From NCBI RefSeq assembly GCF_026016465.1, contig NZ_CP100390.1, positions 1,588,001 through 1,652,000 of the forward strand: a DNA stretch of 64,000 nt, written 5' to 3'. Of this stretch, positions 1-11,130 are shown piece by piece. The notes under the pieces are model-generated. The model was not told where the DNA came from. It ran no database searches and saw only the letters and a program-made list of their open reading frames with translations. Position numbers and translations under genes: made by a program. The DNA comes from Alkalimarinus alittae. Lineage in GTDB: Bacteria; Pseudomonadota; Gammaproteobacteria; Pseudomonadales; Oleiphilaceae. How positions within the stretch are numbered: position 1 is the first letter of the stretch; the number at the start of each line of letters is the position of its first letter.

Positions 1-789
1 AACGAAGTGTGGTGGCCAGTAACCGCCGGCAATAACGTATTTTCCATCACCTGATACCGCGATATCACGTGCGTCATACGCCATTTTAGTTTCTGCAACC
101 AACATCTTGTCAGGTGTCTGCCACAAATCGATCTTGTTGACTTTACCGTCACGACCGATGGTGTACCAGAAACGACCTACTTCATCTTTAGGCTTAGCAT
201 CTGTCTTATGGTGCTCAGTACCTTTGATTACGTGTACTGCATAACCGGTATCGATGTGAGACACGATTTTGTGATTATCACCATCGATGATAGCTGCTTT
301 ACCGGCATCACGTTCGATAACAACAAAAAAGTTTTTCCAGTTAAGACCGTGTAGAGGCTTTGTTGGGTAGTCTTTTGGTGCAACGTACTCTTTTGTGTAC
401 TCTTTCATCATGTCTAAAGACATTTCAGGTGGAACAGGTGGTTCCATCTGGATGTAAGTAGCCAGCATAGATATCTCTTTCTTGCTAAAGATATCGTCAA
501 AGTTGTTCATGCCGCCTTCAGTACCGTAAGAGATGATTTTCTCTAGACGCTTTTGACCTTTTTTCAAGGTTTCTTCAGGTAAAAGGCTCTTACCTGTTGC
601 GCCTTTACGTAAAACACCGTGACAACCAGCGCAACGCTGGAAATATAGTGTTTTTGCTGTTTCAAAGTCAGCATCGCTTAAGGTTGGGCTTTTAGCAGCT
701 GCAGCAAATGCTCCAGTGCTTCCGGAAAGCGCTGCGGTAGTCAGGGTGACTGCTGCGGCTAGTTTTCCAAGTGTTAGAGTTTTTTTCAT
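1..789 (-). CDS. nirS: Cytochrome cd1 nitrite reductase NirS (N-terminal 263 codons, cut by window edge)
   Basis: Periplasmic respiratory nitrite reductase, reducing nitrite to NO. I translated this from the minus strand; the reading frame is open to base 1, so the C-terminal part lies outside the window. It starts MKKTLTLGK with a signal peptide ending near AFAAAA (about residue 32). A cytochrome c domain follows with the haem site CAGCH (C53, C56, H57) and a GTEGGMNNF segment that should carry the distal Met ligand. The d1-haem propeller domain then begins around LHGLNWKNFF. A GGGAGA ribosome site precedes the ATG. It is divergent from norC, with a DNR-type box 67 bases upstream. The typical NirS fold order and motifs make the call secure; only the length cannot be judged. 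Confidence 0.96.
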   Translation of the reverse strand, partial: MKKTLTLGKLAAAVTLTTAALSGSTGAFAAAAKSPTLSDADFETAKTLYFQRCAGCHGVLRKGATGKSLLPEETLKKGQKRLEKIISYGTEGGMNNFDDIFSKKEISMLATYIQMEPPVPPEMSLDMMKEYTKEYVAPKDYPTKPLHGLNWKNFFVVIERDAGKAAIIDGDNHKIVSHIDTGYAVHVIKGTEHHKTDAKPKDEVGRFWYTIGRDGKVNKIDLWQTPDKMLVAETKMAYDARDIAVSGDGKYVIAGGYWPPHFV

Positions 790-855
790 TGATGACGTCT
801 CCCTTCAAGGACTAATTGTCGGAGCTAACGTTATGCCTCTAAAGGATTACAAACC

Positions 856-869
856 TTGACCATAATCAA
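856..869 (-). promoter_or_regulatory. DNR/FNR-type box upstream of nirS
   Basis: The sequence TTGAC-CATA-ATCAA matches the TTGAT-N4-ATCAA dyad bound by FNR/DNR/NNR regulators with one substitution. It lies 67 bases before the nirS ATG, a spacing that suits activation from about -41.5, with an AT-rich -10-like CATAAC in between. The 358-base nirS-norC gap (790-1147) contains this box, the norC box and an 8-bp inverted repeat (897-904/932-939), but no gene that I can see. Confidence 0.8.
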
Positions 870-1051
870 GAGAAATTAGGACAGTTAATTTTCGATTTAC
901 TAAATAACAAAAGATTGATCTAGATTATGGTTTTAGTAAGAACGGTATTATCTCTATATACCTCTAAATTGGTATTTTCATAAATCTATTGATAAGTAAG
1001 AGGCAGTTTATTGATTACATATACAAAAAATATTTTTTAAAAATGAGAAGG

Positions 1052-1065
1052 TTGACCAAAATCAA
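1052..1065 (+). promoter_or_regulatory. DNR/FNR-type box upstream of norC
   Basis: The sequence TTGAC-CAAA-ATCAA has the same half-sites as the box in front of nirS. It ends 82 bases before the norC ATG, so the divergent nirS and norCB units probably share one NO- or oxygen-responsive CRP/FNR-family activator. The regulator gene itself is not in the window. Confidence 0.8.
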
Positions 1066-1147
1066 GGGTTTTACATCAGGGTGCGAGTACCTTTAGCTTG
1101 CACTCAATTGCTGACAACAATTGCTAATAACGAAGGAGAGCATCGAA

Positions 1148-2996
<1,849 letters not shown>

Positions 2997-3002
2997 AATA
3001 AG

Positions 3003-3028
3003 ATAAACTTAGGCTAACCTAAGTTTAT
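3003..3028 (+). terminator. Stem-loop directly after norB
   Basis: An 11-bp stem with a CTAA loop starts 7 bases after the norB stop. The U-tract after it is weak, so it may act as a 3' stabilising structure rather than a full terminator. Confidence 0.5.
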
Positions 3029-3042
3029 TTGAGAAATGAAAG

Positions 3043-3079
3043 GGCGACAGGATAACGAAAGTTTGAACGTCGCCTTTTT
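3043..3079 (+). terminator. Rho-independent terminator after norCB
   Basis: GGCGAC pairs with GTCGCC across a 20-base loop and is followed by TTTTT. Together with the preceding hairpin it separates norCB from norD, implying that norDEF has its own promoter or depends on read-through. Confidence 0.65.
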
Positions 3080-3140
3080 GCTGTTACGGCTCGCAACTTT
3101 TATGAACTCAAGCAATATCCTTAAGGGTTGAGCTTAGACC

Positions 3141-3154
3141 CTGTCTTACATCAA
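3141..3154 (+). promoter_or_regulatory. Possible weak DNR/FNR-type box before norD
   Basis: CTGTC-TTAC-ATCAA keeps one perfect half-site (ATCAA) and three of five bases of the other. It lies about 95 bases before the norD ATG and downstream of the norCB terminator, where a separate promoter would be expected. The imperfect half makes this tentative. Confidence 0.4.
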
Positions 3155-3248
3155 GGATATTTTGGCGTAAAAATGACAAATTACGCATATTGATGCGATG
3201 CTCTATTTTTCGCATTATCTTATTGATGAAATTCTTCAGGAAATGTAA

Positions 3249-5078
3249 ATGGAAGAGTATGTAGGTATTAAGTGGCATGAGTACATTACTCGAAAAGCCC
3301 GTACAGATTTTCCAGATGCAGCGGTCTATTTAAAAGAGCAGCAGTTGACGCTAAGTATTCTTTTTCGAGCATTAGGAGGAGATCCTGGGCTTAGAATTGA
3401 AGCGGCGACCCCTCGAGACTACTACACACGACGATCATTCTTGCAAAAAGTGGCCAGCTCGCGAAATCAGGTGGAGTTAGCCTGGAAAGATGGCGAAACG
3501 CTGAGACTACCAGAACGATTAGCGCTGTTTCCCGATAAAGAACTTAACCGTAAACTATATATATGGTTGAGCGCATTAGCGTCACAACAAAATAATGACT
3601 TTGAACGTTGGTTTATTGATAACCAACGGCTGACGGCTACCGTATTAGCAAAATTCTACGGCCTTCACACTATCTATCATGAATTGGCGAAAGCCTTCGT
3701 GCGTATTAGACCAAACCCCGAGCAAATGGAAGAAGTGTATGCCGTTCAAGAACGAGCGATACAGCGTGCGATTTTAGACCCTGGCAGCGAGACAGTACTA
3801 CCACCGGCTAAATATGCCCCCATGCCTGTCTATTTATGGCTATACCCGTCGGGTGCTGCCAGTGCAGGGGCAGAGGCTATGATTGCTGATGATCCTGATG
3901 CTGATAGCTCGGGTAGTAAATCAGGCAAACGAAAGAGTAAGCGAAAGAAAGCTGAACGGCAGGATTCGTATGATAAAAACAGCGGGTTAATGGCTTTTCG
4001 GCTTGAGAATTTATTTTCGTGGTCAGAATTTGTACCGGTTGACCGGGCGGGTGATGATTCAAAAGAAGATGACGCAGAGAGCGTTGCTGATGACTTAGAT
4101 GTGCTGAGTTTATCTCGGGATCGTAAAGCAGCATCTTCTAGCATTAAGTTTGATTTAGATTTGCCCTCAGCGGAAGGCGATGACTTGATATTGGGCGACG
4201 GTATTTTATTGCCTGAGTGGGATTATCGTAAAAATCGTTATTATGATAATCATTGCTGTCTGTTGCCTGTAATCGCAGATGATGCAAAACCCTCAGAATT
4301 ACCTACGCACCTTAGCGCTAGTGCGGTTAAGTTACGCCGTCAGTTTAGTAACCTAAAGCCGGTTAGAAGTTGGTTGAATCGCCAAGTTGACGGTGAAGAA
4401 ATTGATATGGATGCATGGCAGGACTTCTGCAGTATGCGCAGCCAAGGGCAGGTGAGTGGTGATCCGCGTTTATACCGTTCTTTTTCTGCCCAGGTCAGGG
4501 ATCTATCCTGTTTGATGTTGGCAGATTTATCGCTTTCTACGGATACGTATATTAATAATGAGCAGCGGGTTATTGATGTTATACATGATAGCTTGCAGTT
4601 GTTTTCAGAAGCGTTATCTTCAACAGGGGATCGCTTTGCGCTTTACGGTTTTTCTTCACGCAGAAGAGATCACGTAAGGTTTAACATGATTAAAAACTTC
4701 AACGAGCGATACGGGGATATTGTAAGAGGGCGTATTCAAGCGCTCAAACCCGGCTATTATACTCGGATGGGTGCCGCTATACGGCAGGCTACAAAAGTAT
4801 TGTCGGCAGAGAAAAGTCATCAGCGCGTACTGCTTATTTTGACGGACGGTAAACCTAATGACCTTGACTGTTATGAAGGGCGTTATGGCATAGAAGATAC
4901 CCGCATGGCGATCATTGAGGCTAAACGTATTGGCTTACAGCCATTTTGTGTCACTATTGATGACGAGGCGGATGAGTATTTGCCTTATATTTTTGGTAAT
5001 AATGCATTTGTCGTCATAAAAGATCCGCAGCAGCTGCCTAATGAACTGCCGCGACTATATGTGAATTTGACTCAATAA
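3249..5078 (+). CDS. norD: Nitric oxide reductase activation protein NorD (VWA domain)
   Basis: Cytoplasmic accessory protein needed for active NOR in denitrifiers, thought to work with a MoxR-type ATPase in assembly or metal insertion. The 609-residue protein has a charged, low-complexity middle (about 215-300, including a GSKSGKRKSKRKK stretch). Its C-terminal von Willebrand A domain carries the MIDAS start DLSLS at D426-S430, followed by the LILTDGKPND segment. The family usually sits next to norB or norQ; no norQ is present here, so the partner ATPase must be elsewhere. The ATG is preceded by CAGGAAA. Confidence 0.92.
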   Translation: MEEYVGIKWHEYITRKARTDFPDAAVYLKEQQLTLSILFRALGGDPGLRIEAATPRDYYTRRSFLQKVASSRNQVELAWKDGETLRLPERLALFPDKELNRKLYIWLSALASQQNNDFERWFIDNQRLTATVLAKFYGLHTIYHELAKAFVRIRPNPEQMEEVYAVQERAIQRAILDPGSETVLPPAKYAPMPVYLWLYPSGAASAGAEAMIADDPDADSSGSKSGKRKSKRKKAERQDSYDKNSGLMAFRLENLFSWSEFVPVDRAGDDSKEDDAESVADDLDVLSLSRDRKAASSSIKFDLDLPSAEGDDLILGDGILLPEWDYRKNRYYDNHCCLLPVIADDAKPSELPTHLSASAVKLRRQFSNLKPVRSWLNRQVDGEEIDMDAWQDFCSMRSQGQVSGDPRLYRSFSAQVRDLSCLMLADLSLSTDTYINNEQRVIDVIHDSLQLFSEALSSTGDRFALYGFSSRRRDHVRFNMIKNFNERYGDIVRGRIQALKPGYYTRMGAAIRQATKVLSAEKSHQRVLLILTDGKPNDLDCYEGRYGIEDTRMAIIEAKRIGLQPFCVTIDDEADEYLPYIFGNNAFVVIKDPQQLPNELPRLYVNLTQ

Positions 5079-5117
5079 CTATTGAGCCACATTGATAAGT
5101 TAAAAGAGGAAAGTGCT

Positions 5118-5690
5118 TTGAATAATTCTACTGTGATGCAAAAACGCTTACCTGGGGATTTAGCTATATGGATTTTTATTCTAGCTGAATTGACTGTATT
5201 TGCAGCGCTATTTATTTCTTTCTCGGTTTCGAAGTCTATGAACCTTGAGATGTTTGCAGAAGGGCAGGCGACGCTTCATCCGATGATGGGGCTTATTAAT
5301 ACATTGTCGCTGATCACGAGTAGTTTCTTTGTGGCAAAGGCTGTTTTTTTAGCGGCTGAAGGGCAGTTAGCCAAATCGGCTCAGTGGATATGGATGGGTA
5401 TAGCGGTTGCTGCCATCTATGTTGTTACCAAGTTCATGGAATACCAAAGCTTAATGGCGCTGGGCTATAACTTGAGAACTAACACATTTTATACCCTTTA
5501 CTTCTTTATTACGTTTTTCCACTTTATGCATGTATTGATGGGGATTGTGATCCTCGTTGTAGTAGCTAATAAAGCAAAGAAAGGCGGGTATGATGAAGAT
5601 ATTACCGGCATAGAAACAGGCGCGTCATATTGGCATATGGTCGATATGGTGTGGGTGATTCTATTTCCGTTGATATATGTGATTAAGTAA
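5118..5690 (+). CDS. norE: NorE: cytochrome c oxidase subunit III-like protein of the nor cluster
   Basis: Small polytopic membrane protein of the haem-copper oxidase subunit III family, linked to NOR maturation or activity. The sequence shows RLPGDLAIWIFILAEL at the start, about five hydrophobic helices, and a C-terminal WHMVDMVWVILFPLIY segment typical of the family. I prefer the TTG at 5118, which has AGAGGAAAG at the right distance; the frame is open from a TTG at 5082 without a ribosome site, and an ATG at 5133 is an alternative. It follows norD closely and precedes norF by 8 bases. Confidence 0.88.
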   Translation: MNNSTVMQKRLPGDLAIWIFILAELTVFAALFISFSVSKSMNLEMFAEGQATLHPMMGLINTLSLITSSFFVAKAVFLAAEGQLAKSAQWIWMGIAVAAIYVVTKFMEYQSLMALGYNLRTNTFYTLYFFITFFHFMHVLMGIVILVVVANKAKKGGYDEDITGIETGASYWHMVDMVWVILFPLIYVIK

Positions 5691-5698
5691 AGGAGAGC

Positions 5699-5959
5699 AT
5701 GATGCAGTTAACTAGCCGTAAATTAACCAGTACCTGGGTATTGTTGATTGTCTTAACACTTATATCTGCTGGGTTGGGTACCTTAGAAATTTCACAAAAC
5801 TTATTGATATCATTAGTGCTATTGACTGTTTTGATTAAGAATTATCAAATTATTGATGTTTTTATGGAGTTAAAGCATGCGCCGCTATTGTGGCGAGTGT
5901 TGATGCAGCTCTTTACTCTTTTTATTGTGGTGGCCGTCGGGCTTTCGCTGTTTATTTAG
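5699..5959 (+). CDS. norF: NorF-like small membrane protein
   Basis: An 86-residue protein with three predicted membrane segments, resembling the small subunit IV-like NorF proteins encoded after norE. An AAGGAGAGC site precedes the ATG. The role in NOR function is known only as accessory. Position after norE is a large part of the evidence, since short membrane proteins carry few diagnostic residues. A C-run/G-run inverted repeat with a long loop follows and may end the unit. Confidence 0.78.
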   Translation: MMQLTSRKLTSTWVLLIVLTLISAGLGTLEISQNLLISLVLLTVLIKNYQIIDVFMELKHAPLLWRVLMQLFTLFIVVAVGLSLFI

Positions 5960-6029
5960 TCTAGAGATCAACCTTGAACCCCCTCCAGTCTTAGAATGAT
6001 GCGCTAGCGGGGGGGATCAAATAGTTGTG

Positions 6030-6662
6030 CTATTGGCTCGTGGCGGCCTGTTCTTCTTTTTCAATGGCGGAAAGTCTGGCAGGCCTGTTTTTTAAACGGT
6101 TAATATAAGCCACTAGATTCTCTTGCTCAATGGGCTGCTTGAAGCTCATACCCCAGAATAATGTATGGCCGATTAATATGTCTGCAGCGCTAAAATCAGC
6201 GCCTAAAATATAATCTTTGTTGCCTAGCCCCGCGCTTAATAATGCTAATGCTTTTTGAAACTCCCATGCAGCGGTTTCAAATACCTCCACAACACGACGT
6301 TCTTTCGGTAAGGCAAATTTGTGTTTACCTATTGTCCATAAGGGCTGCTCAAGTTCAGAAATGGCAAAGCAAAGCCATTGATCATGAGTGCCACGTAACG
6401 CGCTGCCGGGTTTTGGTAACAATGGGGCGGCACCGTATTTGTCGCCCAAATAGGTCAAAATTGCAGCAGACTCAGTCAGTATTAAATCGTCGTCAGCAAG
6501 TGAAGGAACTTTACCTGAAGGGTTTATTGCTCGATATGATTTTGAGAGACCTTCTCCTTTCATTAAATCAACGAAGTGATATTTATAGTCGACCCCTAGC
6601 TCTTCTAACATCCAGGTCACACGATTAGTGCGTGTTTTGGGGTAGCCGTAAACGGTAATCAT
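6030..6662 (-). CDS. Glutathione S-transferase family protein
   Basis: Cytoplasmic 210-residue protein of thioredoxin-like plus all-alpha layout. The N-terminal part starts MITVYGYPKTRTNRV and includes the NPSGKVPSL turn with the cis-proline and LTESAAI, the glutathione gamma-glutamyl site. The C-terminal helical domain spans about residues 85-200, with the ADILIGHTLFWGM helix. Substrate cannot be told from sequence. It is convergent with norF and transcribed in the same direction as the MBL gene upstream, separated by 57 bases. Confidence 0.9.
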   Translation of the reverse strand: MITVYGYPKTRTNRVTWMLEELGVDYKYHFVDLMKGEGLSKSYRAINPSGKVPSLADDDLILTESAAILTYLGDKYGAAPLLPKPGSALRGTHDQWLCFAISELEQPLWTIGKHKFALPKERRVVEVFETAAWEFQKALALLSAGLGNKDYILGADFSAADILIGHTLFWGMSFKQPIEQENLVAYINRLKNRPARLSAIEKEEQAATSQ

Positions 6663-6719
6663 ATATACCTCTTTTTTGTTTTAACGAGCTTAAGCTCTGT
6701 TAGTTGTGTTCTTAATCAC

Positions 6720-7604
6720 TTATAGCTCGATTTTTAAACCTTCCATAGCAGTATAAAATCTTGTGGGTGGAAGGTCGCCTCGAGCCATGACGTCTCGATA
6801 TATTTCATCTAATTGTTGATCTGTTCGCATCGGGTCATGATGGGTAAAGTATAGCGCGCCAACGTTTGCGTCCCTCGCTATTTCAATGCAGCCGTCGTGA
6901 GTACCATGCCCCCAACCTTTTTTGCTTGGATATTCTTCGCGTGTATATTGGCAATCGGCTACGACCACATCAACACCCTGAATAAAGTCAGTCAAAATTT
7001 GTTTTTGTTGATTAATTAAGCGTTGATACTCGCTGTACTCTTCATCCTCTGGTTGATAAATATTGAGAGGAGGCTCGTAGTCACCTGTAAAAAAGAAACG
7101 CTTACCATTCGATTCAATTTTATAGCCAAAATTAAGTACCGGATGGTTAATCAATATAGGGGTTACAGTTGCGGAGCCAATGCGTATGGCTTCGCCTTCT
7201 TTAAGGTTGTTATAGCGTATATTCGCGTTGAGTTCGCTTTCCCTAACAGGGAAGTAACAGTACTCCATTTGCTGGGCCAAAATAGTTTTAAGATCCTTCA
7301 TATACACAGGGTCAAAAGACCCGTATATATCAATATTATTGCCGGGTACAAATAGCGGAATAAAGAATGGAAGCCCTTGAATATGATCCCAGTGTGTATG
7401 GGTGATAAAGATGGAGCAGTTAACGGGCAGTTGTTGCATTAACTCGTTGCCCAACTGACGAATACCACTACCGCCATCAATGATTATTGTATCGCCTTCG
7501 TCTGTGGTGATCTCAATACAGGTGGTGTTGCCGCCGTATTTAACGGTGTCTTTACCCGGTACCGGTATAGACCCTCTAACACCACGAAGGTTAATAATCA
7601 TCAT
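6720..7604 (-). CDS. MBL-fold metallo-hydrolase
   Basis: Soluble 294-residue metallo-beta-lactamase-fold hydrolase with the di-metal motif THTHWDH (H69, H71, D73, H74), a later TGDYEP that should give the bridging aspartate, and FTHHDP near the C-terminus. The N-terminal RGVRGSIPVPG region is typical of the COG1235-like group that includes phosphodiesterases. No substrate can be assigned. The ATG directly abuts the stop codon of the HDOD gene upstream (7604/7605), so the pair is probably co-translated and functionally linked, perhaps in nucleotide second-messenger signalling; that role is inference. Confidence 0.88.
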   Translation of the reverse strand: MMIINLRGVRGSIPVPGKDTVKYGGNTTCIEITTDEGDTIIIDGGSGIRQLGNELMQQLPVNCSIFITHTHWDHIQGLPFFIPLFVPGNNIDIYGSFDPVYMKDLKTILAQQMEYCYFPVRESELNANIRYNNLKEGEAIRIGSATVTPILINHPVLNFGYKIESNGKRFFFTGDYEPPLNIYQPEDEEYSEYQRLINQQKQILTDFIQGVDVVVADCQYTREEYPSKKGWGHGTHDGCIEIARDANVGALYFTHHDPMRTDQQLDEIYRDVMARGDLPPTRFYTAMEGLKIEL

Positions 7605-8507
7605 TTACTCTCCATCACTTAAATCTATAAACGCTAAGGCTTTATCGATTTCTTCATCTAAATTTGATAGCCACTTACTGACCTCCGCTAGAGGCCATCC
7701 TAACCAGTCTTTAACCGATTGAGGTAGGTCATTATCAATGATTGCAGCCTTTAGAAGGGTTTTCTCAGTATCGTTCTCATCTAACAAGGCTTGAGTCATT
7801 AACGCTAAATAATGAGCCGCTTGATTGGCTGCATAGATGGCTAATGATAATGAGCTTTGGTCTTTTTCTTCGGTTAAATGATGATTTCTTATACTGCTTA
7901 TTAACTCTGATGGTAATTGCCATTTCTCGGCAACCATAGCGCCAATCTCACTATGATCGAAGCCCAATAGTTCTTTTTCAGCTTGATGCAAGGGTATGCC
8001 GTCTGCTTCTGCCTTTTGAAGGACATGTTGGTAGTCGGTGGGAATAAAATGAGCAAATAGAACCTTACCAATATCGTGTAGAAGGCCCCCGACAAAGTAA
8101 TTCGCTTGTTCGTTTTTCTTAACGCCTTTATTTTCTGCTAAAAGCTTTGCTATGACGCCGACTGCTAAAGAGTGCGACCAAAAGTGGTTCATATTCAAGC
8201 CAGCTTTATTGGTTTTAGGGAGTGCGCCTGTTGTGGCAACACTAATGGCTACATTCTTAATCGTATTGATGCCCACATAAACCACAGAGTGATTAACTGA
8301 GGTGACTTCTTGAGATAAACCAAAGTAAGCAGAATTGACGAGTTTGAGTACTTTTATGGTGAGGATAGGGTCGTGCTCAATGACTTGCACTAGGTCTTTA
8401 GCTGAGCAGTCTGGGCTTGTAGTAAGTGCGAGTATTCGGTGCACACTCTCTTGAAAGGTCGGGATTTTATCGACCATATCAATCAGTTGATCGTGGTTTA
8501 TCGACAT
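7605..8507 (-). CDS. HDOD domain signalling protein
   Basis: A 300-residue protein with an HDOD domain over roughly residues 10-205. It keeps an HD pair in GGLLHDIGKVLF (H144, D145), so it may be closer to an active HD hydrolase than most HDOD proteins, which have lost such residues. VNSAYFGLSQEV and SVVYVGI are typical of the family. HDOD proteins act in chemotaxis, c-di-GMP or stress signalling. It is the first gene of a two-gene unit with the MBL hydrolase. No receiver or GGDEF domain is fused. Confidence 0.9.
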   Translation of the reverse strand: MSINHDQLIDMVDKIPTFQESVHRILALTTSPDCSAKDLVQVIEHDPILTIKVLKLVNSAYFGLSQEVTSVNHSVVYVGINTIKNVAISVATTGALPKTNKAGLNMNHFWSHSLAVGVIAKLLAENKGVKKNEQANYFVGGLLHDIGKVLFAHFIPTDYQHVLQKAEADGIPLHQAEKELLGFDHSEIGAMVAEKWQLPSELISSIRNHHLTEEKDQSSLSLAIYAANQAAHYLALMTQALLDENDTEKTLLKAAIIDNDLPQSVKDWLGWPLAEVSKWLSNLDEEIDKALAFIDLSDGE

Positions 8508-8755
8508 CTATAGGCTCTTGGTAAGGTGCTGTTAACTTTTTGTAACATGAATAGCATAGGCGGTTATTGTGAGTTTAGATAATAGTTTACCCAATTACCC
8601 CGCTAGATAGCATAAGAATACGGGATTCAGTTAACATTACAGTCTTCTGTGTCGTCAATATCTTGTCAGGGTATGTTAAATTGTGCCCATCGTTATAGTG
8701 AGTCATTCACAGCGTTTTAAATGGCTTTTCATATTATAGTAAAAGGGTTTTGGTC

Positions 8756-9457
8756 ATGGCACGGGTACGTATTTTTTCTTCTTTGTTTGTTGTGGCAATG
8801 CTTTCGCTAGGAAGTTACTCAAGTGTCAACGCAGACGCTATGTTGGATCCCAATGACCCCACCTGGGAACTTCAGAAAGACCAAGATAACATTCAAGTAT
8901 ATTTTAAGGATGTTGAAGGTTCAGATATTAAAGCGTTTATGGGTAAAACCGTCATGTCTGCCTCTGTGAGCAGTATCCTGAAAGTCATGAAAGATGAAAG
9001 TACTTGTGCAGACTGGGTTAGGGGGTGTGTGAACGCGAGAACGTTAGAGGGAGAGACATTCAATACAGCCTTTCAGTATGGAATAAATGATTTACCTTGG
9101 CCGGCGGATGATCGAGATTACGTAAACCGAGTAGTGACTATTGATGATGCTGATACCGGTGAGATTAAGATTATTCTAGATGCGGTTACGGGGCATATCC
9201 CCAAGACAGATAATGTTAGGCTTGAAAAGATGACGATTCGATATTACCTCTCTCCAATTACGCCAACTGAAACCAACGTTATTTGGGTTCAGCATACAGA
9301 GCCGGGCGGTCACATTCCTGACTGGCTCGTTAACATGCTGATGATTGATATTCCTTTTTACTCGTTAACCCGGTTAGAACAAGTGGCGAATACGCCGAGT
9401 TATCGCACTGCGCGGTTTATCTACGGAGAAGATCGTAAGATTATAAATATAGAATAG
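8756..9457 (+). CDS. START-domain lipid-binding protein, exported
   Basis: A 233-residue protein with a signal peptide (hydrophobic residues about 6-22, cleavage near VNADA). It has a START-like lipid/sterol-binding fold: WELQKDQDNIQVYFKDVEGSD early, WVRGC and PWPADDRDYVNR in the middle, and HTEPGGHIPDWLVN near the C-terminus. Proteins of this kind are common in marine Gammaproteobacteria and are presumed to bind hydrophobic ligands in the periplasm. I chose the ATG at 8756; a TTG two codons upstream is the other frame opening. It is monocistronic by spacing. Confidence 0.85.
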   Translation: MARVRIFSSLFVVAMLSLGSYSSVNADAMLDPNDPTWELQKDQDNIQVYFKDVEGSDIKAFMGKTVMSASVSSILKVMKDESTCADWVRGCVNARTLEGETFNTAFQYGINDLPWPADDRDYVNRVVTIDDADTGEIKIILDAVTGHIPKTDNVRLEKMTIRYYLSPITPTETNVIWVQHTEPGGHIPDWLVNMLMIDIPFYSLTRLEQVANTPSYRTARFIYGEDRKIINIE

Positions 9458-9523
9458 GCTTATCTGAAAGGCGCTATCTGCTGTATTATAAGGCGTAATT
9501 TAATAGTGAGTTAGGTGAATACG

Positions 9524-9790
9524 ATGACGTTAGATCAAATAATTGAGAAGTTTGGCGATACATGGTTGAAGTTTGAAGAGTTTGGCATGGAGAGGACCGC
9601 TATTTATGGTGGTGATACAACTGACCAGAGCCATAGAGTTTATGTTGCCATGTCGTTAAATAGTGATGATCTAACGGAGCAAGGTACGCTGTTAGAGCTA
9701 TCAGAAGCAGGCGGTATTGTGAGTGTTGAAGTGCTTGCACTTAGCCTAGTGACAGCTTGGCCGGAAGAAGAAGAGGATGAGCTTTTTTAA
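9524..9790 (+). CDS. Hypothetical acidic protein, 88 residues
   Basis: I do not recognise a family. The protein is small, acidic and soluble, with no cysteine, no signal peptide and a glutamate-rich tail (WPEEEEDELF). The ATG at 9524 has TTAGGTGA upstream; a GTG at 9515 is a less likely start. A GAATAACC/GGTTATTC inverted repeat (9814-9821, 9837-9844) lies between it and convergent hisC and may be a terminator. Third-position variation and a ribosome site suggest a real gene. Confidence 0.65.
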   Translation: MTLDQIIEKFGDTWLKFEEFGMERTAIYGGDTTDQSHRVYVAMSLNSDDLTEQGTLLELSEAGGIVSVEVLALSLVTAWPEEEEDELF

Positions 9791-9851
9791 AAACTCATCT
9801 ATTTCAATGAAATGAATAACCCTCGATAAGATGAGTGGTTATTCAGACCGT

Positions 9852-10910
9852 TTAAGCGAGGATGTCTTTTATGGCATCCACCAGTGCTTGGCATTCCTCA
9901 TTTGTACCAATGGTAATGCGTAAGTAGTGCTGTATTCTCTCTTGTTTAAAATGCCTAACAATAATAGATTTTTCTCTTAGCTTAACGGCTAGTTCACCTG
10001 CGTCATGTGTCGCATGCCTTGCAAACACAAAATTAGTCGCAGAGGGTAGTACATCAAAATTAAGCCCTTTAAGTTGTTCAACCAAGGCATTACGGCTTTC
10101 AATGATCGCGTTACAGGTTTGCTCAAAGTAAGGTTGATCTTTAATCGCTGCGACGGCACCGCTAATGGCAAAGCGATCGAGTGGATAAGAGTTAAAACTA
10201 TTCTTGACTCGCTCAAGTCCGTCAATTAGCGCAGGATGACCAATCGCGAAACCCACTCTTAATCCTGCTAGTGAGCGTGATTTTGAAAGTGTTTGCACAA
10301 CTAATAAATTAGGATAATTTTCTACCAGTGAAATGGCGCTCTCACCGCCAAAGTCGATATAGGCTTCATCTATAACGACCACCGTTTCAGTATTTCTTTT
10401 CAGTAACGACTCAATCTCACTTAACGGCAAAACGCGACCCGTTGGAGCATTCGGGTTTGGAAAAATAATGCCTCCGTTCTCTGTAGGGTACTGGCTTAGA
10501 TCGATCTCAAACGATTCAGTCAACAGTTGGTTTGTGTATTTAATATCATATAAACCACAGTAAACCGGGTAAAAACTATAACTAATATCAGGAAATATCA
10601 GTGGCTTATCTTGTTTGAGTAACCCTTGAAATGTGTGGGCCAGCACTTCGTCAGAGCCGTTACCCACAAATACATGCCTTGGGCTAACGTTATAGTAGTC
10701 AGCCAATGCTTGCTTTAGCTGCTCGGCGTTCGGGTCTGGATAAAGACGTAAAGTATCGGCTGCTTCCGCTTTTAAGGCTTCTAGTACCTTTGGCGATGGC
10801 CCGTATGGGTTTTCATTGGTGTTGAGCTTAATCAGGTTAGACACCTTGGGCTGTTCACCTGGCACATAAGGCGTTAGTTCGTTTACTTTCGCACTCCAGA
10901 AGCGACTCAT
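9852..10910 (-). CDS. hisC: Histidinol-phosphate aminotransferase
   Basis: PLP-dependent class I/II aminotransferase of histidine biosynthesis, converting imidazole-acetol phosphate and glutamate to histidinol phosphate. The 352-residue protein shows [11 protein letters not shown] near the start, [25 protein letters not shown] and the PLP lysine K210 in [14 protein letters not shown]. Length is normal. It stands alone here, not in a his operon; stand-alone copies in related bacteria can also serve aromatic amino acid transamination, so the exact substrate is not certain. Confidence 0.93.
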   Translation of the reverse strand: MSRFWSAKVNELTPYVPGEQPKVSNLIKLNTNENPYGPSPKVLEALKAEAADTLRLYPDPNAEQLKQALADYYNVSPRHVFVGNGSDEVLAHTFQGLLKQDKPLIFPDISYSFYPVYCGLYDIKYTNQLLTESFEIDLSQYPTENGGIIFPNPNAPTGRVLPLSEIESLLKRNTETVVVIDEAYIDFGGESAISLVENYPNLLVVQTLSKSRSLAGLRVGFAIGHPALIDGLERVKNSFNSYPLDRFAISGAVAAIKDQPYFEQTCNAIIESRNALVEQLKGLNFDVLPSATNFVFARHATHDAGELAVKLREKSIIVRHFKQERIQHYLRITIGTNEECQALVDAIKDILA

Positions 10911-11130
10911 AATCTATATCTCTGTTCTGTTAATCTGGTTTGTTGATACTGCTAACGAGTATTGTCGATAGTGTAAATCGAAATGAGGGGGAATGTATTT
11001 ACTTTCCGCCTGAAAAGCCTAATTTACCTTATCATGATATGTTAACAATAATTTAATTATGGAACTTCACGAATAAAGTTAGGCCATTTCATGTACAATG
11101 AAAAATCATTTGCCATATCGAAATTTAATT

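Noticed and set aside
3830-4144. Overlapping minus-strand frames within norD
   Set aside because: They lie opposite the low-complexity charged part of NorD and have no family features.
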